Origin: Drosophila persimilis
Taxonomy: Eukaryota > Arthropoda > Insecta > Diptera > Drosophilidae
NCBI RefSeq assembly: GCF_003286085.1
Contig: NW_020825552.1
Coordinates: 48,287-112,286, forward strand
Length of the DNA: 64,000 bases
Direction: 5' to 3'
Numbering within the stretch: position 1 is the first letter of the stretch; every line of letters starts with the position of its first letter. Made by a program: the position numbers and the translations under genes. The notes beneath the pieces were generated by a model. It saw only the letters and a list, made by a program, of their open reading frames with translations. It had not been told where the DNA came from and did no database searches. Shown in pieces: positions 10,763 through 22,292 of the stretch.

Positions 10763-11350
10763 TTTTAATTTTTCTTATATGTTAGTTTTTATAATCTTAT
10801 ATAACCTAATTGAACTTATATATTTATTAATGCAACTCTTGCTCACGAAATATCCGGTAGGGGTCGTCCTTCTTAGTTTGGCAGATCTTCGAACGGTTCT
10901 TCCTTCTTGATTTGTCTGACAGGTCTTCGAACGGGTCTTCCTTCTTAAATTTCTTTGACTGAATTTGTTTGACTGGGTCTTCTGGGGGTCTTCCTTCTTT
11001 GGCTTCGCTGATCGTTTCACTTTCTTTGTATTTTGGTTTTGTCGGTTTTGTTGGTTTTGTTTTTTAAAAACTTTGGGTTTCTTTGGTTTTTTTTGTATTT
11101 ACGAATTGCCTTGATTAGCTTTTTGTTTTATTTGTATTTTGCATTTTATTTGTATTTGTATTTGTATTTGTATTTATTTTTGCACTCCCTAAGCTCCGGT
11201 TTGTTTCCTTTTTATCTCACTTTTTTTTATCTTATATCACACAGTCACTCCGCGTTTTTAAATTTGAAGGATTTATTCCATTAATTAATTGTCCTTCGGG
11301 TTTCGGCACGACGCAACACTTTTATCATTCGGTGTTTTTTATACAACGTC
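10763..11350 (-). other. Leader of the gypsy-type element
   Basis: The region lies between the primer site and gag. It holds degenerate repeats of a GGTCTTCCTTCTT-like unit (10860-11010) and an ATTTGT hexamer run (11135-11180). One strand is strongly pyrimidine-rich. The open frames here are low-complexity products of the repeats and I see no protein family. Confidence 0.5.
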
Positions 11351-11368
11351 GCCCCACGTTGGGCGCCA
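11351..11368 (-). other. tRNA-Lys primer binding site
   Basis: The plus strand reads GCCCCACGTTGGGCGCCA, identical to the 3' end plus CCA expected for Drosophila tRNA-Lys(CUU). On the minus strand this is TGGCGCCCAACGTGGGGC directly after the 5' LTR, the standard primer site of gypsy-type elements. The identification is from memory of the tRNA. Confidence 0.88.
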
Positions 11369-11898
11369 ATTAAACAACTGCGGTAGCGGATTGTGTTTTT
11401 AAAAAGTTTTTATTTTACTTCGAACTTCACTGATATAGATTTAAGTAGAGGGTCACAAAGGAATTCCGGGCAAGGGATTGCGCGATCTTAATATTGAGCT
11501 AGACTTTGCGGTGTCGCTGCTGGATCAAGACTGATTTGAACTTTCTGATCTTTGCATCGTTGATCCCTTTCGGGAATCGTTTTTCTATAAACATTTCAAT
11601 TGATTTCGCCATCCCGAGTATTAGATTTCGTCACCCAAAGAGAGAACTGTAAAAGGCCTAAAGTGCAGGATCTGCAGAAAGCCGGGAGTGAGATTGTTTA
11701 TGAGAAGCCGGGTGTGGGCAAACATTGGTTTTCCATTTAGGCGAGTGTCAAAGATTGGGATTGCGGCGGGGGCGCTTGAGATTGTACATCTTAGAAATCA
11801 ATTAGGCGGAGGCCCAAGATTGAAATTGTTTTCGTTTTGGAAAACCAAAGATTGTTTACAACTCGTATAAGAGCTCAATGGAATTGGGTACGTTAACT
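11368..11898 (-). repeat. 5' LTR of the gypsy-type element
   Basis: It matches 6727-7257 over 531 bp. It is bordered on the outside by the TGCA target duplication (11899-11902) and on the inside by the tRNA-Lys primer site. It should hold the promoter of the element, but I could not place a clear initiator. Confidence 0.93.
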
Positions 11899-11902
11899 TG
11901 CA

Positions 11903-12302
11903 TGCCTTTTGATTTGTGTTAAAATATTATTTAACTTTTTATTTTTCGGCGTCGGCTTGTGTTGTGTTGTGTTGTTGCAGTGAGTGAGTATTGAATTGCA
12001 GTCCGCTCTCGTCTGGTAGCTTTTTTTGTCTTATCACTCTCTCGCTATCACCTCAACCTCAATAACTGTTCTTTCTCTCTCGCTCTTTCAACTTTCTGAC
12101 CAATAGCGCTCTCTGTCTAGTAGCTCTCGCTATAACCGCTCTCCACTCTGCTCTCTTTTTTTTTTCTTACCAATTCCGCTTTGAGCGTTGTCTGGCACAT
12201 TGGTCTGATACCAATTTGTTTTGGAAATTTTTAATTTTTTTGATTTTAATTTTTCTTGGCAAATTTTCTTAAGAAAAAATTTGAATAATATAAAAAAATA
12301 AA
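11903..12302 (+). other. LINE 5' UTR (downstream part)
   Basis: This non-coding stretch before ORF1 has GTGTTGT repeats, CTCTCGCTCT-type pyrimidine-rich stretches and an AT-rich end before the ATG at 12303. The upstream part of the same UTR is 6558-6726, on the far side of the gypsy-type insertion. Confidence 0.6.
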
Positions 12303-13316
12303 ATGGAATTCGCTGTGGTCTGCGCCAAAAAAACCTGCAAGAAGCAGATCACTCACGATCAGCCAAATGTCCCCTGCTGGCTCTGCGACAGCGTAGTCCA
12401 CGCAAAATGCGCGGGATTTTCTGGCCTCGTGAGCGATGCCATAGCCAAACGTAATGGCTTGCATTACAGTTGCGAGGCATGCCGTGCGGTGGAGAAAGAC
12501 ATGGTGGCTTTCATGAGGCAGACGCGGAGTGGCTTTAAGGAGCTGACCGTTGGTTTCAAAAACCAATACGATCGGCTCCTAGCCATGGAGGCTCAGTTTA
12601 GCGGTTTAAAACTGCTGAATGAGTCTCCGAGGCGCAAAAAGGTCACTCCGCGGGACCTGCAAGTGCCAACCGTCACTCAGCCGTGCGCCGCCGAAAAATT
12701 GACTCCGACCACTCCAAGTGTGCAGCAGTTGATCTCGTTTGCCACTCCAAAGGCAACGAAAGCTGCTGGCGATGCAGATTCGGTAGCCGAATTCATCGCC
12801 TCGGAGAATGTGCAGCCAAGTACGTCTGCTGCGTCCGTGTCCGTGGTGTCCGCAAGTTCACTAGTTGTCCCGTCTATCCCGATCCCACCAGTAAATAGAC
12901 GTTCCGGACCTCCGGATATTGCCACCACAGGTACTAGACCTGCGGTGACTAAACCACTGGTGGGAGTCCCACCAAAACGACAAGTTTTTGTTTTACGGCT
13001 GGCCCCTGACCTCACATCTAATGATGTAACTGCTTTCATTCAAAGCAAAATAAAAGCCGTGGGTTTAAAGGTGGAGAAATTTAACTTCTCTTATGCCAGG
13101 GAGATAGCGTCGTTTAAGATAAGCATCTCCCCAACTCAATTTGACACCATTTGCTCCACCAAATTTTTGCCGGAGCATTTGGTGGTGAAAGAGTTTAAGG
13201 CTAAGAAGAAGAATAGGCCCCCCATATCGCTTCCAAATCTTTCCAGCGTGCCACCCTCAACCTCAACTTCCTCTTCCTCAACTTCCCGTCTTGCTCCAAC
13301 CTTTCCAAAAAACTAA
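12303..13316 (+). CDS. LINE ORF1 protein with PHD-like zinc finger
   Basis: This 337-residue ORF starts MEFAVVCAKK at an ATG in AT-rich context. Residues 7-60 form a cysteine/histidine cluster (CAKKTC, CWLCDSVVHAKC, CEAC). The spacing is of the PHD/RING cross-brace kind rather than retroviral CCHC. A Ser/Pro/Thr-rich linker fills about 95-215. Residues 220-300 (RQVFVLRLAPDLTSNDVTAFI) look like an RRM-type or C-terminal nucleic-acid-binding fold. The tail is Ser-rich. ORF1 proteins bind LINE RNA and form RNPs. PHD-type ORF1 is known in CR1-group LINEs. The ORF seems intact and its stop overlaps the ORF2 frame. Confidence 0.75.
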   Translation: MEFAVVCAKKTCKKQITHDQPNVPCWLCDSVVHAKCAGFSGLVSDAIAKRNGLHYSCEACRAVEKDMVAFMRQTRSGFKELTVGFKNQYDRLLAMEAQFSGLKLLNESPRRKKVTPRDLQVPTVTQPCAAEKLTPTTPSVQQLISFATPKATKAAGDADSVAEFIASENVQPSTSAASVSVVSASSLVVPSIPIPPVNRRSGPPDIATTGTRPAVTKPLVGVPPKRQVFVLRLAPDLTSNDVTAFIQSKIKAVGLKVEKFNFSYAREIASFKISISPTQFDTICSTKFLPEHLVVKEFKAKKKNRPPISLPNLSSVPPSTSTSSSSTSRLAPTFPKN

Positions 13317-16144
13317 CTTCTCTTTTAGTAACCTATCAGAATGTAAGAGGCTTGCGTAGTAAGCTCAGCATTCTTTTCCGGGATAGTGTTGCATTTGCTT
13401 CCCACGTTATTGTGTTTACTGAAACCTGGTTAAAGTCGGATATTCTTAGTTCCGAGGTTTTGGCAGGTCGGTACACAACTTTTAGAAAGGACCGTTCGTC
13501 TCGACGTGCAGGAGGGGTTCTAATTGCAGTGGACTCTTACTTCACGTCAGAACACTTCACAGTCCAAGTTCAACAGGAACTGGAATTCCTGTGTGTAAAA
13601 CTGATTCTTCCCGCTTTCGCTATATTCATTACTTGCTCGTATATCCCACCTTCTTCGGATATTTCAATTTATGAGCAGCACTTGTCCGCTTTAACCGCTG
13701 TTGCTTCCTCGCTATCTGATAAAGATCGTATGATAGTTCTTGGTGACTTCAACTTGCCAGGAACTGTTTGGTCTTCGGTAAACGAGTCTAGTATCCTAGT
13801 GCCCATGTCACGACATGACTTTGTTGACGGCTTGCTTGACCTGTCCCTGTCTCAAGTCAATCATGTGAAAAATTCCTTGGGTCGTTTGCTTGATCTATGC
13901 TTTGTATCGGATCCGACCATAGTGTTGTTAACCCGAGCCCTTCCGCTCACTATACCTGAAGACGCCTACCACCCTACTTTCGAGGTGTCGCTAGACATAG
14001 GACCAACTGTATTGGATCGGTCGAGTAGACTACCTGAACGTGTCCGCTGCTTTCGTAAAGCCGAGTTTGCGAAGCTTAATAACCTAATTAGGGATTTTGA
14101 TTGGTCCGCTTTGTACTTGTGCACTGATGTCACAAAAGCCACAAACATTTTTTACAATGCTCTTGGCACATTTTTTGATTCTTGTGTCCCGCTTTCTTGT
14201 CCGATTAGATCTGGAAAACCCCCTTGGTTTACCAAAGAGTTATCCAGTCTAAAAAACTTAAAATCAAGACTTTATAAAAAATTTCAAGAAGTGGGTTCTC
14301 CTACTTCTCACTCTCGTTATGTAATAGCTCGGTCAAACTTTTCAGTTCTTAATGCTCAATGCTATAAGAACTACCTATCTCGTTGCAGGATACGTTTTTC
14401 TCAGGACCCTAAACAGTTTTACTGCTTCGTAAACAGTAAGCGTAGAACGTCCGCACACCCATCCTCGCTATCATTTTGTAATACGTCGGCAAATAATGAT
14501 CAGGCAATTGCCGATCTTTTTGCCCAGTTTTTCCAAACCACCTATTCTGAGGAACGCTACTCTGGTCAACCGTACCCATACGGATTACCGAGGTCGAACG
14601 GCATTTTCAGTCCCTTGTTAAATGAATATTCCCTACTTCAAGATCTTCGACTAGTTAAGCCGGTGTTTTCACCGGGTCTAGACGGGGTTCCAGGTTGTGT
14701 ACTCAGGTACTGCGCCGAGGCTCTGTGTGGACCATTGCTTAAACTATTCACCATGTCCATTGATTCCTCTTGCTTCCCCCCAATCTGGAAGGAATCGTTT
14801 ATAATTCCTCTCCATAAAAAAGGTAGCAAGACTGATGCAAAAAATTATAGAGGTATAGCAAAGTTATCCGCTATTCCCAAATTGTTTGAGAAGGTTTTAA
14901 CTCCGCACTTGCAACATCTCTGCAAGTCTCTTATATCTCCAACTCAGCATGGATTTATAAGGCGGCGATCAACCACCACGAACTTGTTAGAGTTTACCTC
15001 TTTCATTATTAAAGGCTTTCAAGGTAACTTACAGACGGATGTTATTTACACCGACTTTAGTAAAGCATTCGACTCTGTAAACCATTCCCTTTTAGCACAT
15101 AAACTTGACCTTTTAGGGTTTCCGCCCAACCTCCTGAGATGGATTTCTAGCTATCTTTGTTCTAGGTCTCAAAGAGTCCTCTTCAAAAACTCCCTCTCTT
15201 TACCAGTAAAGGTTTCTTCGGGAGTACCACAGGGCAGCCATCTAGGCCCCTTACTCTTCACACTCTTTATTAATGACTTGCCTTCAGTAATAACATACTC
15301 TCGAGTACTTATGTATGCGGATGATGTTAAACTCTGTGTCCAGTACAAGGACATTTCATTTCATTCTCGCTTGCAATCCGATCTCAATAGCTTTCAGTCA
15401 TGGTGTTGTGCAAACTTGTAACACCTTAATGCCTCGAAATGCAAAGTTATGACATTTCATCGTTCTAACCCTTTGTTGGCTCCCTACACCCTATTTGGGG
15501 GTTCTCTTGAGAGAATTACCCTGGTGGATGATCTGGGTGTTATGTTAGATCCCAAGTTAAAGTTTTCTGAACACATTTCTACCATGGTAAATAAGGCCAT
15601 GGGCGTGCTTGGGTTTATAAAGAGGTGGTCAAAGGAATTTGACGACCCCTATATAACAAAGACTCTCTATACCTCGCTTGTTCGTCCGATTTTAGAATAC
15701 GGCTCCTGTGTATGGTGCCCTCAGTACAAAGTACACCAGGACCGTGTAGAATCAGTACAGAAAAACTTTTTACTCTTTGCTCTGCGGGGCCTTAACTGGG
15801 ATGCGGGTGTAAGACTCCCATCTTACTCTAGTAGACTATTATTAGTAAACCTCCCATCCTTAGTTAACCGTAGAAAAATGCTTGGTGTGATATTTATGCA
15901 CAACTTGATCAGGGGTGACATAGACAGCCCTGATCTGTTGAGCCGCATAAACTTCACGATTCCTATTAGACTGACTAGAAACTTTATACCGTTGTTCCTT
16001 CCACTTTGTAGATCGAATTATTCCTTGCATGAACCGTTTAGGGTCTTATGCTCGGATTATAATTCCCTCTACCATATTATATCCTCCACTAATTCTCTTC
16101 CTCTTATTAAATTACTAATCATTACACACCTTTCTAGTAATTAG
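13317..16144 (+). pseudogene. LINE ORF2: endonuclease and reverse transcriptase
   Basis: The frame is open through the ORF1 stop. The endonuclease begins VTYQNVRGLRSKL and carries FTETWL, GGVLIAV, VLGDFNLPG and an AYHPTF histidine block. The reverse transcriptase has YRGIAKLSAIPKLFEK, DFSKAFDSVNH, GVPQGSHLGPLLF and catalytic YADD (15314-15325). One TAA at 15419-15421 falls in WCCANL*HLNASKC. The same frame then continues through the thumb region to 16144. A second flaw seems absent. The single stop makes this a near-intact copy, younger than the BEL/Pao host. Confidence 0.85.
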
Positions 16145-16435
16145 TAATTGTAGTGGTATTTGTATTTTGTATTTTATTGCATGCTTAATTTCTTAATAAG
16201 TTTAGTGCTAATTTTCCTCGAATGTTAGTCTAATATCTATCTTTCTTGCATGCTCGCGTTTGGTTCGACTACGCACCGCGCGTCATGCGGCAGCGCCCCT
16301 CGGTCGGTTGGGCGGGAGGAGGGCTGCGTTTTGCCTGGGATCCGCGCGTAACAGCCTTCTGCTGGTGTCACACGGGCCACTTGACGGTGCAGTAATTGCA
16401 TCGCCTCTTGATAGATGCAGTCATTGCATGTCAAC
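16145..16435 (+). other. LINE 3' region and GC-rich segment of unclear origin
   Basis: After ORF2 come about 80 bp of AT-rich 3' UTR. About 200 bp of GC-rich DNA follows (16250-16400), unlike either neighbour. An imperfect inverted repeat, TTGACGGTGCAG... against ...CATTGCATGTCAA, lies at 16380-16436. BEL/Pao integrase resumes at about 16436. No poly-A or microsatellite tail is seen. Confidence 0.45.
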
Positions 16436-18950
16436 GTCCAAATATAAGAATGGTCCACAGTAGTCAACACCAGAATTGAGGAATGGCCGTGCTTGGGTGA
16501 CTCGAAGAGGTGGCATATTTCCCATGATTTGTTCTAGTAGTTTAGGCTTGGCTCTAGTGCATTTCACGCAGTTCTGCACAATACTTCTGGCCATGTTTTT
16601 TCCTTGGAGTATCCAGTACTGTTGTCGTGATGCTGTCAGCAATGCCTGTGGGCCGCAATGCATGTTTTCCTTGTGTATCTTACCAAGGATCAACTTCACA
16701 ATTGGATCGTTGTAGGGCAGGAGCATTGGGTGTTTGGCGTCAAATGAAATGTTTGCCGCTTCCAGTCGACCACCTACTCGTAAGATTCCCTCCTGATCCA
16801 TGAATGGTGTTAGAGAGTTAATCGAACTTCCCTTTTGTGTTTCCTTATGTTTTGTTAGGTGACGTATGTCTTCTTTGAAGTCATTCTGTTGTATGTAACG
16901 AATGACAATTTTCTGAGCTTCTTTCATCTCATTGACTTGGACAGTCTTGCTTGTGTGCGTTTTCTTTCCTCGAAAACGCATCATGTAAGCTACTATTCTC
17001 AATAGCTTGTTGTATGAGTTGTTGTGCTTTATTTTGTAGATTAGGTCATCCTCCTGAGTGATAGTCATAATTGATGACTGACCAATCTTTTGGGGATTTG
17101 CACTGATCAACTCCTCTTTTGTAGCCACAAATGGTGGTGGCCATGTAGATGTTGGGCCGTGTAAAAATAGTGGTCCATAAAACCACATGCTATGTTTTAT
17201 GAACTTCGTCGCCGTCATTCCTCTGGAGAGTACATCTGCTGCATTATTTTCGGATGAGACATGCCTCCACTGTCTTTGTATCGAATTTGTCTCGGATGGA
17301 TGACGAGCAGTTAATCCATGATAATACGATCCTTGAGTCAGACCAAAAGAAGGTTGATGCATCTTCCATTGATAACTCTTCCTTTACTTTTGCTGTCAAT
17401 TGAGCACCTAACACCGCCGCTTTTAGTTCCAAACGGGGTAATGTTAATGCATTGATGGGCGCTAAATGTGATTTGGCACATAACAATTGAATCGTTGCCC
17501 GCTTATCCTTATGTATTGCTCGGATATATACTGCAGCTCCAAATGCTTTCTCCGATGCGTCAACAAAGGTGTGTATCTCCGATGATATCGGAATTTGTCC
17601 TTGGAATATATGACGTGGTACTTGTATGGAGTTTAATAATTTTAACTCCTCCCTGTACCTTTTCCATTCCTCCTGGAGATGAACTGGAAGCGCTTCTTTG
17701 TAGTCAAAACCTTCCTTTGTGAGATGCTGCATAAAGATTTTTGCTTTCATCACAACAGGTGAAAACAATCCAAGCGGATCGAAGATCCTAAAAATTTCGG
17801 ATACGACATCTCTTCTGGATATTGTTTCCTTAGTGGCAATCTCCGTTTTTCCACAGAAATGGTCGGATTTAGGCATCCACGTTATTCCCAGGGTCTTCAC
17901 GCTGCAGTCTTCATAAGTGGTATCCTCTAGTTGTACATTTGGAATCATGTCTTCCTTCGGAATGTTCTGTAGTATGTGCACGTTGTTTGTGCACCATTTT
18001 CTCAGCTTAAATCAAGAATTTTGTAGGAGTTGGTTAAGTTCCTTCTGTTTCTGGAGGGCCTCTGGTATGGAATCTGCTCCTGTTAAGCAATCATCCACAT
18101 AGAAATCCTTTTCTAGTGCATCAGCTCCAGCCGGGTATTCACTCTTGCCCTTTTGAGCAAGATATTGTAAGCATTTTGTGGCTAAATATGGAGCTGCCTT
18201 AGTTCCGTATGTTACAGTTTTGAGTCTCAGATCTTCTGATGGATCATTTCGCCATACAATTGTTTGATAGTACTGGTCCTCAGGATTGACCCAGATCTGA
18301 CGATACATTTTTTCGATGTCTGCCGTAAATACATATTTGTGCATCCGGAATCGAAGCAATATTGAAAATATCGAACTTTGCACAGTCGGACCTTTATGCA
18401 TCAAATCGTTGAGTGATTTGCCGGACGACGTAACAGCAGAAGCATCAAAGACAACTCTCAATTTTGTTGTAGAGCTGTCAGGTTTCATCACACAGTGATG
18501 TGGAATAAAATGACGTGATCGTGCTATTTCCTTAGTGTGCATTTCCTTCATATGCCCAAGTGCCTCATATTCTTTCATGAATTGCACATAGCTTGCCTTG
18601 GTTTCCGGATCTCGTGACAGTCGTTTTTCCAGGCAAAAAAGTCGACGTGTAGCCAAATCACGGCTCTCCCCTAGGGAAGAAGCATCTTCCAAAAATGGGA
18701 GTCTGACAATGAATTTCTTGTCACATGCCATTTGAATATTTTGAACAAAATATTGCTCACATCGCTTCTCTAGAGGGGATAAGCATGGTGTGTTGCTCGG
18801 GAATGAATCCAATTCCCAAAACTTGGAGATTTGCTGATCCACCTTGTCCTCCTCAGTCAAAACTGCACACGTGCTTTGGCTCTTTGACTCCTGTCTTATC
18901 TTGCCAGCCACTATCCAGCCTAGTTTCGTTTCCTGTAGCCTGGGCAATCC
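16436..18950 (-). pseudogene. pol: BEL/Pao pol: RT, RNase H, integrase start
   Basis: Read on the minus strand, the RT (18947-18012) has LRVVFDASAVTS, VFTADIEKMYRQI and catalytic FYVDDCLTG. An in-frame TGA near 18010 replaces a probable Gly codon before FKLRKW. The region after it (17981-17244) has FDPLGLFSPV, TFVDASEKAFGAAVY and the RNase H block FFWSDSRIVLSWI. A frameshift near 17280 moves to the frame with VSSENNAADVLSRG. Integrase then begins, with a zinc-binding part and CVKCTRAK, and reaches GVDYCGPF with the first catalytic Asp before the LINE interrupts it. The rest is at 5571-6557. Confidence 0.87.
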
Positions 18951-19422
18951 TTTTCCAATTGATTTCGAAGTAATGTTCTGCTCCCAATAGTATGTCTATT
19001 CTTCCAGTCTTGTCAAAGTTGGGATCTGCCAAAGTGATATTTTTCGGAAGCTTCCAACGAGACGTATCAATTGACTGTGCTGGTTGATCTGCCACTATGT
19101 GTGTCAATACTATTGCTTCTAGTCTTGTATTAAACTTGTTATCTTGTGAAGTAAGCATAACATTGACTCTTGCTTTTGACGTTTGTGTTCGTCCGCCAAT
19201 TCCATTTATTTGTAGTTCTGATTTTGTGACTTTCAGAACTAATATTTTCAATGCTCTTTCAGAAATCACATTGACTTGAGAGCCTGAATCAAGTAGGGCT
19301 CTAAATTCACCCATTTGTCCATTGTTGCCTTTTATTGTAACAAGAGCAGTAGCTAGTAATACATAAGTGTTTTGACTACTATTTGCTGATGCTGCAGTTT
19401 TGGCTTCAGACTTGATTTCCAA
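18853..19422 (-). pseudogene. pol: BEL/Pao aspartic protease
   Basis: The frame (about 189 codons) contains RALLDSGSQVNVISE and a distal DILLGAEHYFEI. These are typical of the BEL/Pao retropepsin, which cuts the polyprotein in the particle. A frameshift near 18900-18945 separates it from the RT frame. The upstream link to the Gag zinc-knuckle frame is broken near 19440-19468. Confidence 0.8.
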
Positions 19423-19467
19423 ATGTAGTAGAGTGTTGTGTCCTTTATTGCACTTAACACAATCCCT

Positions 19468-20630
19468 TTATTGGCAATTCTTTGCAGTGTGATCGCGTTT
19501 GAAACATTTGACGCAAAGTTGGTTCCTTTGAACCCAATTTAACCTCTCTGCGACAGTTTTTTTTAAAAACTGCGTGCATTTGTAAATAGCGTGATTTGGC
19601 TTTTCACAAAAATAGCAGACATACTGACTTTCAGTTCCTGCTGAGGCACATGTGATGGGTTTCTTTGTTTTTTCCCATCCAATGGCTTCCAAGGTAAGGA
19701 ACCTTTGTTCGAGAACTTTCATTAATTCGCTCAAAGGCTGTAATTTCTTTGTACTTTGTATGGATTGTTCATACAAAGTGTGAGTCTGACGATCTAACTT
19801 TTTTGTCAAAACACATAGAAGAATCGGATCCCATCCAGCTGTCTCTATATTTATGTTATTGAGTGCTGATAATGTTTCCTTTACATTATCGTGCAAAGCC
19901 TTAATGGACTTTGCATCATTGGAAGTGCTTGGTTGATCCAATAATTTTTGAATTAATGCGTTACTAAGCACTCTTTTGTTGCTGAAACGCTCTTGAAGCA
20001 TGTTCCATGCCGTTGTGTAATTATTTTCTGTTAGCGAAAGATGGCGTATTAAATTTTCCGCTTCTCCCGACGGGTACCGATGCTTCATGAATCATTTGCT
20101 TAAAAATGTCATGAAATTGTTGCCATTTTAAGTAGTCACCATCAAATTTAGGGATAGCAACCTTAGGCAGGGGTAATGTATTATGCATATGTGGAGCAGC
20201 GATAATTTGTTGAACAGCGTCTGCTTCAGTCATTGTTTGGACTGTTAATACTGCATCTTCAGCTGCAATGTAATTGTTAATGTTATATCCCATTTTCACA
20301 GGATCAATGCATTTTTTATAAATTTGAATATGGATCGCTCTAATCTCATCCCAATATTTGATTATTATTGGTTTGAAGTCCTTTCGCGTCTCATTCGTCA
20401 TTCTGTTCATGATGCGCTCTAGACTTTCAAGCAGCACCTTTTGTTCTCGGATCATGGGCTCTATTTCAGGCTCACTCTCCATAGATGTAATGGATCCTGT
20501 ATCTATATCCATTTCTAGTGCAGCTAACTGCTTTTTAAATTCGTCTTTATATCTGACGACCAACTCTTTTGTGTGTTTGAAATATTCGTTAGAGAAATAA
20601 CTGTGCTCAATTTTTGAGTTTTGAGTTATT
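19468..20630 (-). pseudogene. gag: BEL/Pao gag, main part
   Basis: Two overlapping frames (20563-20021 and 20088-19468) together give the Gag core. They include LPLPKVAIPKFDGDYLKWQQF and the YTTAWNMLQERF block. Two CCHC-type knuckles follow, CYFCEKPNHAIYKC and CVKCFKRDHTAKNC. A frameshift near 20065-20085 divides them. The N-terminal part lies beyond the DINE-1 insertion at 21737-21922. Gag makes the particle and binds genomic RNA. Confidence 0.82.
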
Positions 20631-21736
20631 TTTATACCCGATACTCAAAATGAGTATTGGGGTATATTAGATTTGTGGTAAAAGTGGATGTGTGTAACGT
20701 CCAGATGGAATCGTTTCCGACCCTATAAAGTATATATATTCTTGATCAGCATCAATAGCCGAGTCGATTGAGCCCTGTCTGTCTGTCCGTCCGTCCGTCT
20801 GTCCGTCTGTCCGTCCCCTTCAGCGCCTAATGCTCAAAGACTATAAGAGCTAGAGCAACGATGTTTTGGATCCAGACTTCTGTGATATGTCACTGCTCCA
20901 AAAATATTTCAAAACTTTGCCCCGCCCACTTCCGCCCCCACAAAGGGCGAAAATCTGTGGCATCCACAATTTCGACGATACGAGAAAACTACGCAGAATC
21001 GTAGAAGATGACTATATCTTCTAGAGTGCAAAATCTGAACCAGATCGTATAATTATTACAGCCAGAATCACGAAAACAATTTCACTCTTTCTCGCTCTGT
21101 CTCACTCTAACACACAGGTTTCATGGTCGGTTTTGCCAATTGCAAAATATGAGTTCAAGGATCTCAGAACCTATAAAAGCCAGAGCAACCAAATTTGGTA
21201 TCCACACTCCTGTGATATCGGACCTTGACCGTTTCCTGTCCAAATTTCGCCACACCCCCTTCCGCCCCCGCAAAGGACGAAAATCTGAGGCAACCACAAA
21301 TCTCAGAGACTATTAAGGCTAGAGTAACCAAATTTGGTGCACACACTCCTTTAAGATGTCACTATAAAACGTATATCTCAGAATTTCGCCCCACCCCCAT
21401 CCGCCCCCACAAAGGACGAAAATCTGTTGCATCCACAATATTGCAGATTTGAGAAAACTAAAAACGCAGAATCATAGATAATGACCATATCTATTAGATT
21501 GCTGAATCTGGATCAGATCAGACCATTTTTTTAGCCAAAAGGAACAAATCAATTTGCAGTGGCTACGCAGCGCCCGACGTCACGCTCAGACTGATTTTCT
21601 GTCTCTCTCGCACGCACTCTTTGTCGTGTCGTTAAATATTAGCGGCGTCTGCCGGAGAAGAGCCATACTGACTTAGTATCGGGTATAACCTTAGAGTTGC
21701 GGTGTCCGCAGCAACTCACAACGTTCCCCCTCGTTT
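20631..21736 (+). repeat. Full-length DINE-1/ISY-like Helitron
   Basis: It starts TATACCCGATACTC and has a (GTCT/GTCC)n array at 20778-20815. Several diverged ACTATAAGAGCTAGAG-type subrepeats are followed by CCGCCCCC...CAAAGG blocks. Near the 3' end come TATCGGGTATA and a hairpin, then CCCCCTCGTTT. This architecture (subterminal inverted repeats, GTCY array, terminal hairpin, no terminal TIR, T-T insertion) fits DINE-1-type non-autonomous Helentrons. It interrupts BEL/Pao gag. Confidence 0.85.
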
Positions 21737-21922
21737 GATATTACATTCCTCCATTGAAAATGCGTCCCAGAGCTTTGATATGTTCTCAATGCGGGATTTA
21801 AAATATTCTGGTTTCTGCTTCCTTTCAGCAGAATCCTTTTTATAATTTCGTACCAGGCTCTGAATCTCTTCGCCTGTGGCAAGCTGCCTGTCTAGCATAA
21901 CATTAATGCTTGATGATGCCAT
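21737..21922 (-). pseudogene. gag: BEL/Pao gag, N-terminal part
   Basis: The minus-strand frame starts MASSSINVMLDRQL, continues through LVRNYKKDSAERKQKPEYF and reaches WDAFSMEECNI where DINE-1 begins. This helix-rich start is typical of BEL/Pao Gag. The continuation beyond the insertion is at 20630 and below. Confidence 0.75.
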
Positions 21923-22292
21923 TTTATTTTATTTATTTTAATACTTTGACCCGATGGAGGTAATTTGTTTGTCACTATGACTGGTTGTGCCTCTACTCAC
22001 AACCACGAAGATGGTCAAAGTATCTCAATAAATATTTATGACACTGGAATTCTTATTTCCAATTCAACCTTAGTCGCCAAGTTGACTGTGATGGTTGAGT
22101 TAGATCCAAATAACTCCAATTACGTTTTCCTTCACCGAAGGTTTTAAATCACAACTGTGAGTGTTGTTGTATGTATGTAAATTGGTCGCCAAGTTGACCA
22201 ATTATGTAGGATTTTCCAACTAAATCCAAGTTCCAAATCGGGAACAAAATCCAGATGAACGGTTAAGTGTCCAAAAGTCGGGGGTCACCAAA
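21923..22292 (-). other. BEL/Pao leader with primer binding site
   Basis: This non-coding leader lies between gag and the 5' LTR. Just inside the LTR the minus strand reads TGGTGACCCCCGACTTTTGG, a TGG-initiated primer-site candidate with a short spacer. I have not assigned the tRNA. The plus strand holds two GCCAAGTTGAC blocks (22077 and 22190). Confidence 0.55.

Larger units (their letters stand above)
6727..11898 (-). mobile_element. Internally deleted gypsy-type errantivirus
   Basis: Two 531-bp LTRs, which I see as identical, bound the element. Their outer minus-strand end is AGTTAAC. The 4-bp target duplication TGCA lies at 6723-6726 and 11899-11902. A tRNA-Lys primer site and a purine tract sit at the expected inner edges. 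The interior keeps a gag remnant, protease, RT, a truncated RNase H and the C-terminal half of env. The rest of RNase H, all of integrase and the env surface part are deleted. Identical LTRs make it the youngest insertion in the nest. As it lacks integrase it would have needed proteins from an intact relative. Confidence 0.9.
6558..16435 (+). mobile_element. CR1/Jockey-type LINE in BEL/Pao integrase
   Basis: A non-LTR retrotransposon with 5' UTR in two pieces (about 6558-6726 and 11903-12302), ORF1, ORF2 and a 3' tail. It splits the BEL/Pao integrase: minus-strand GVDYCGPF lies on the right and YKIRGKKPN on the left. The exact ends are uncertain, because I could not find a clean target duplication or poly-A tail. 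It is itself interrupted by the gypsy-type element at 6727-11898. Clade assignment (CR1 against Jockey) is tentative; the zinc-finger type of ORF1 favours CR1. Confidence 0.7.

Noticed and set aside
11351-11368. Match to the tRNA-Lys 3' end, a possible tRNA gene
   Set aside because: Only 18 bases including the non-encoded CCA match, positioned as an LTR primer site; no cloverleaf upstream.
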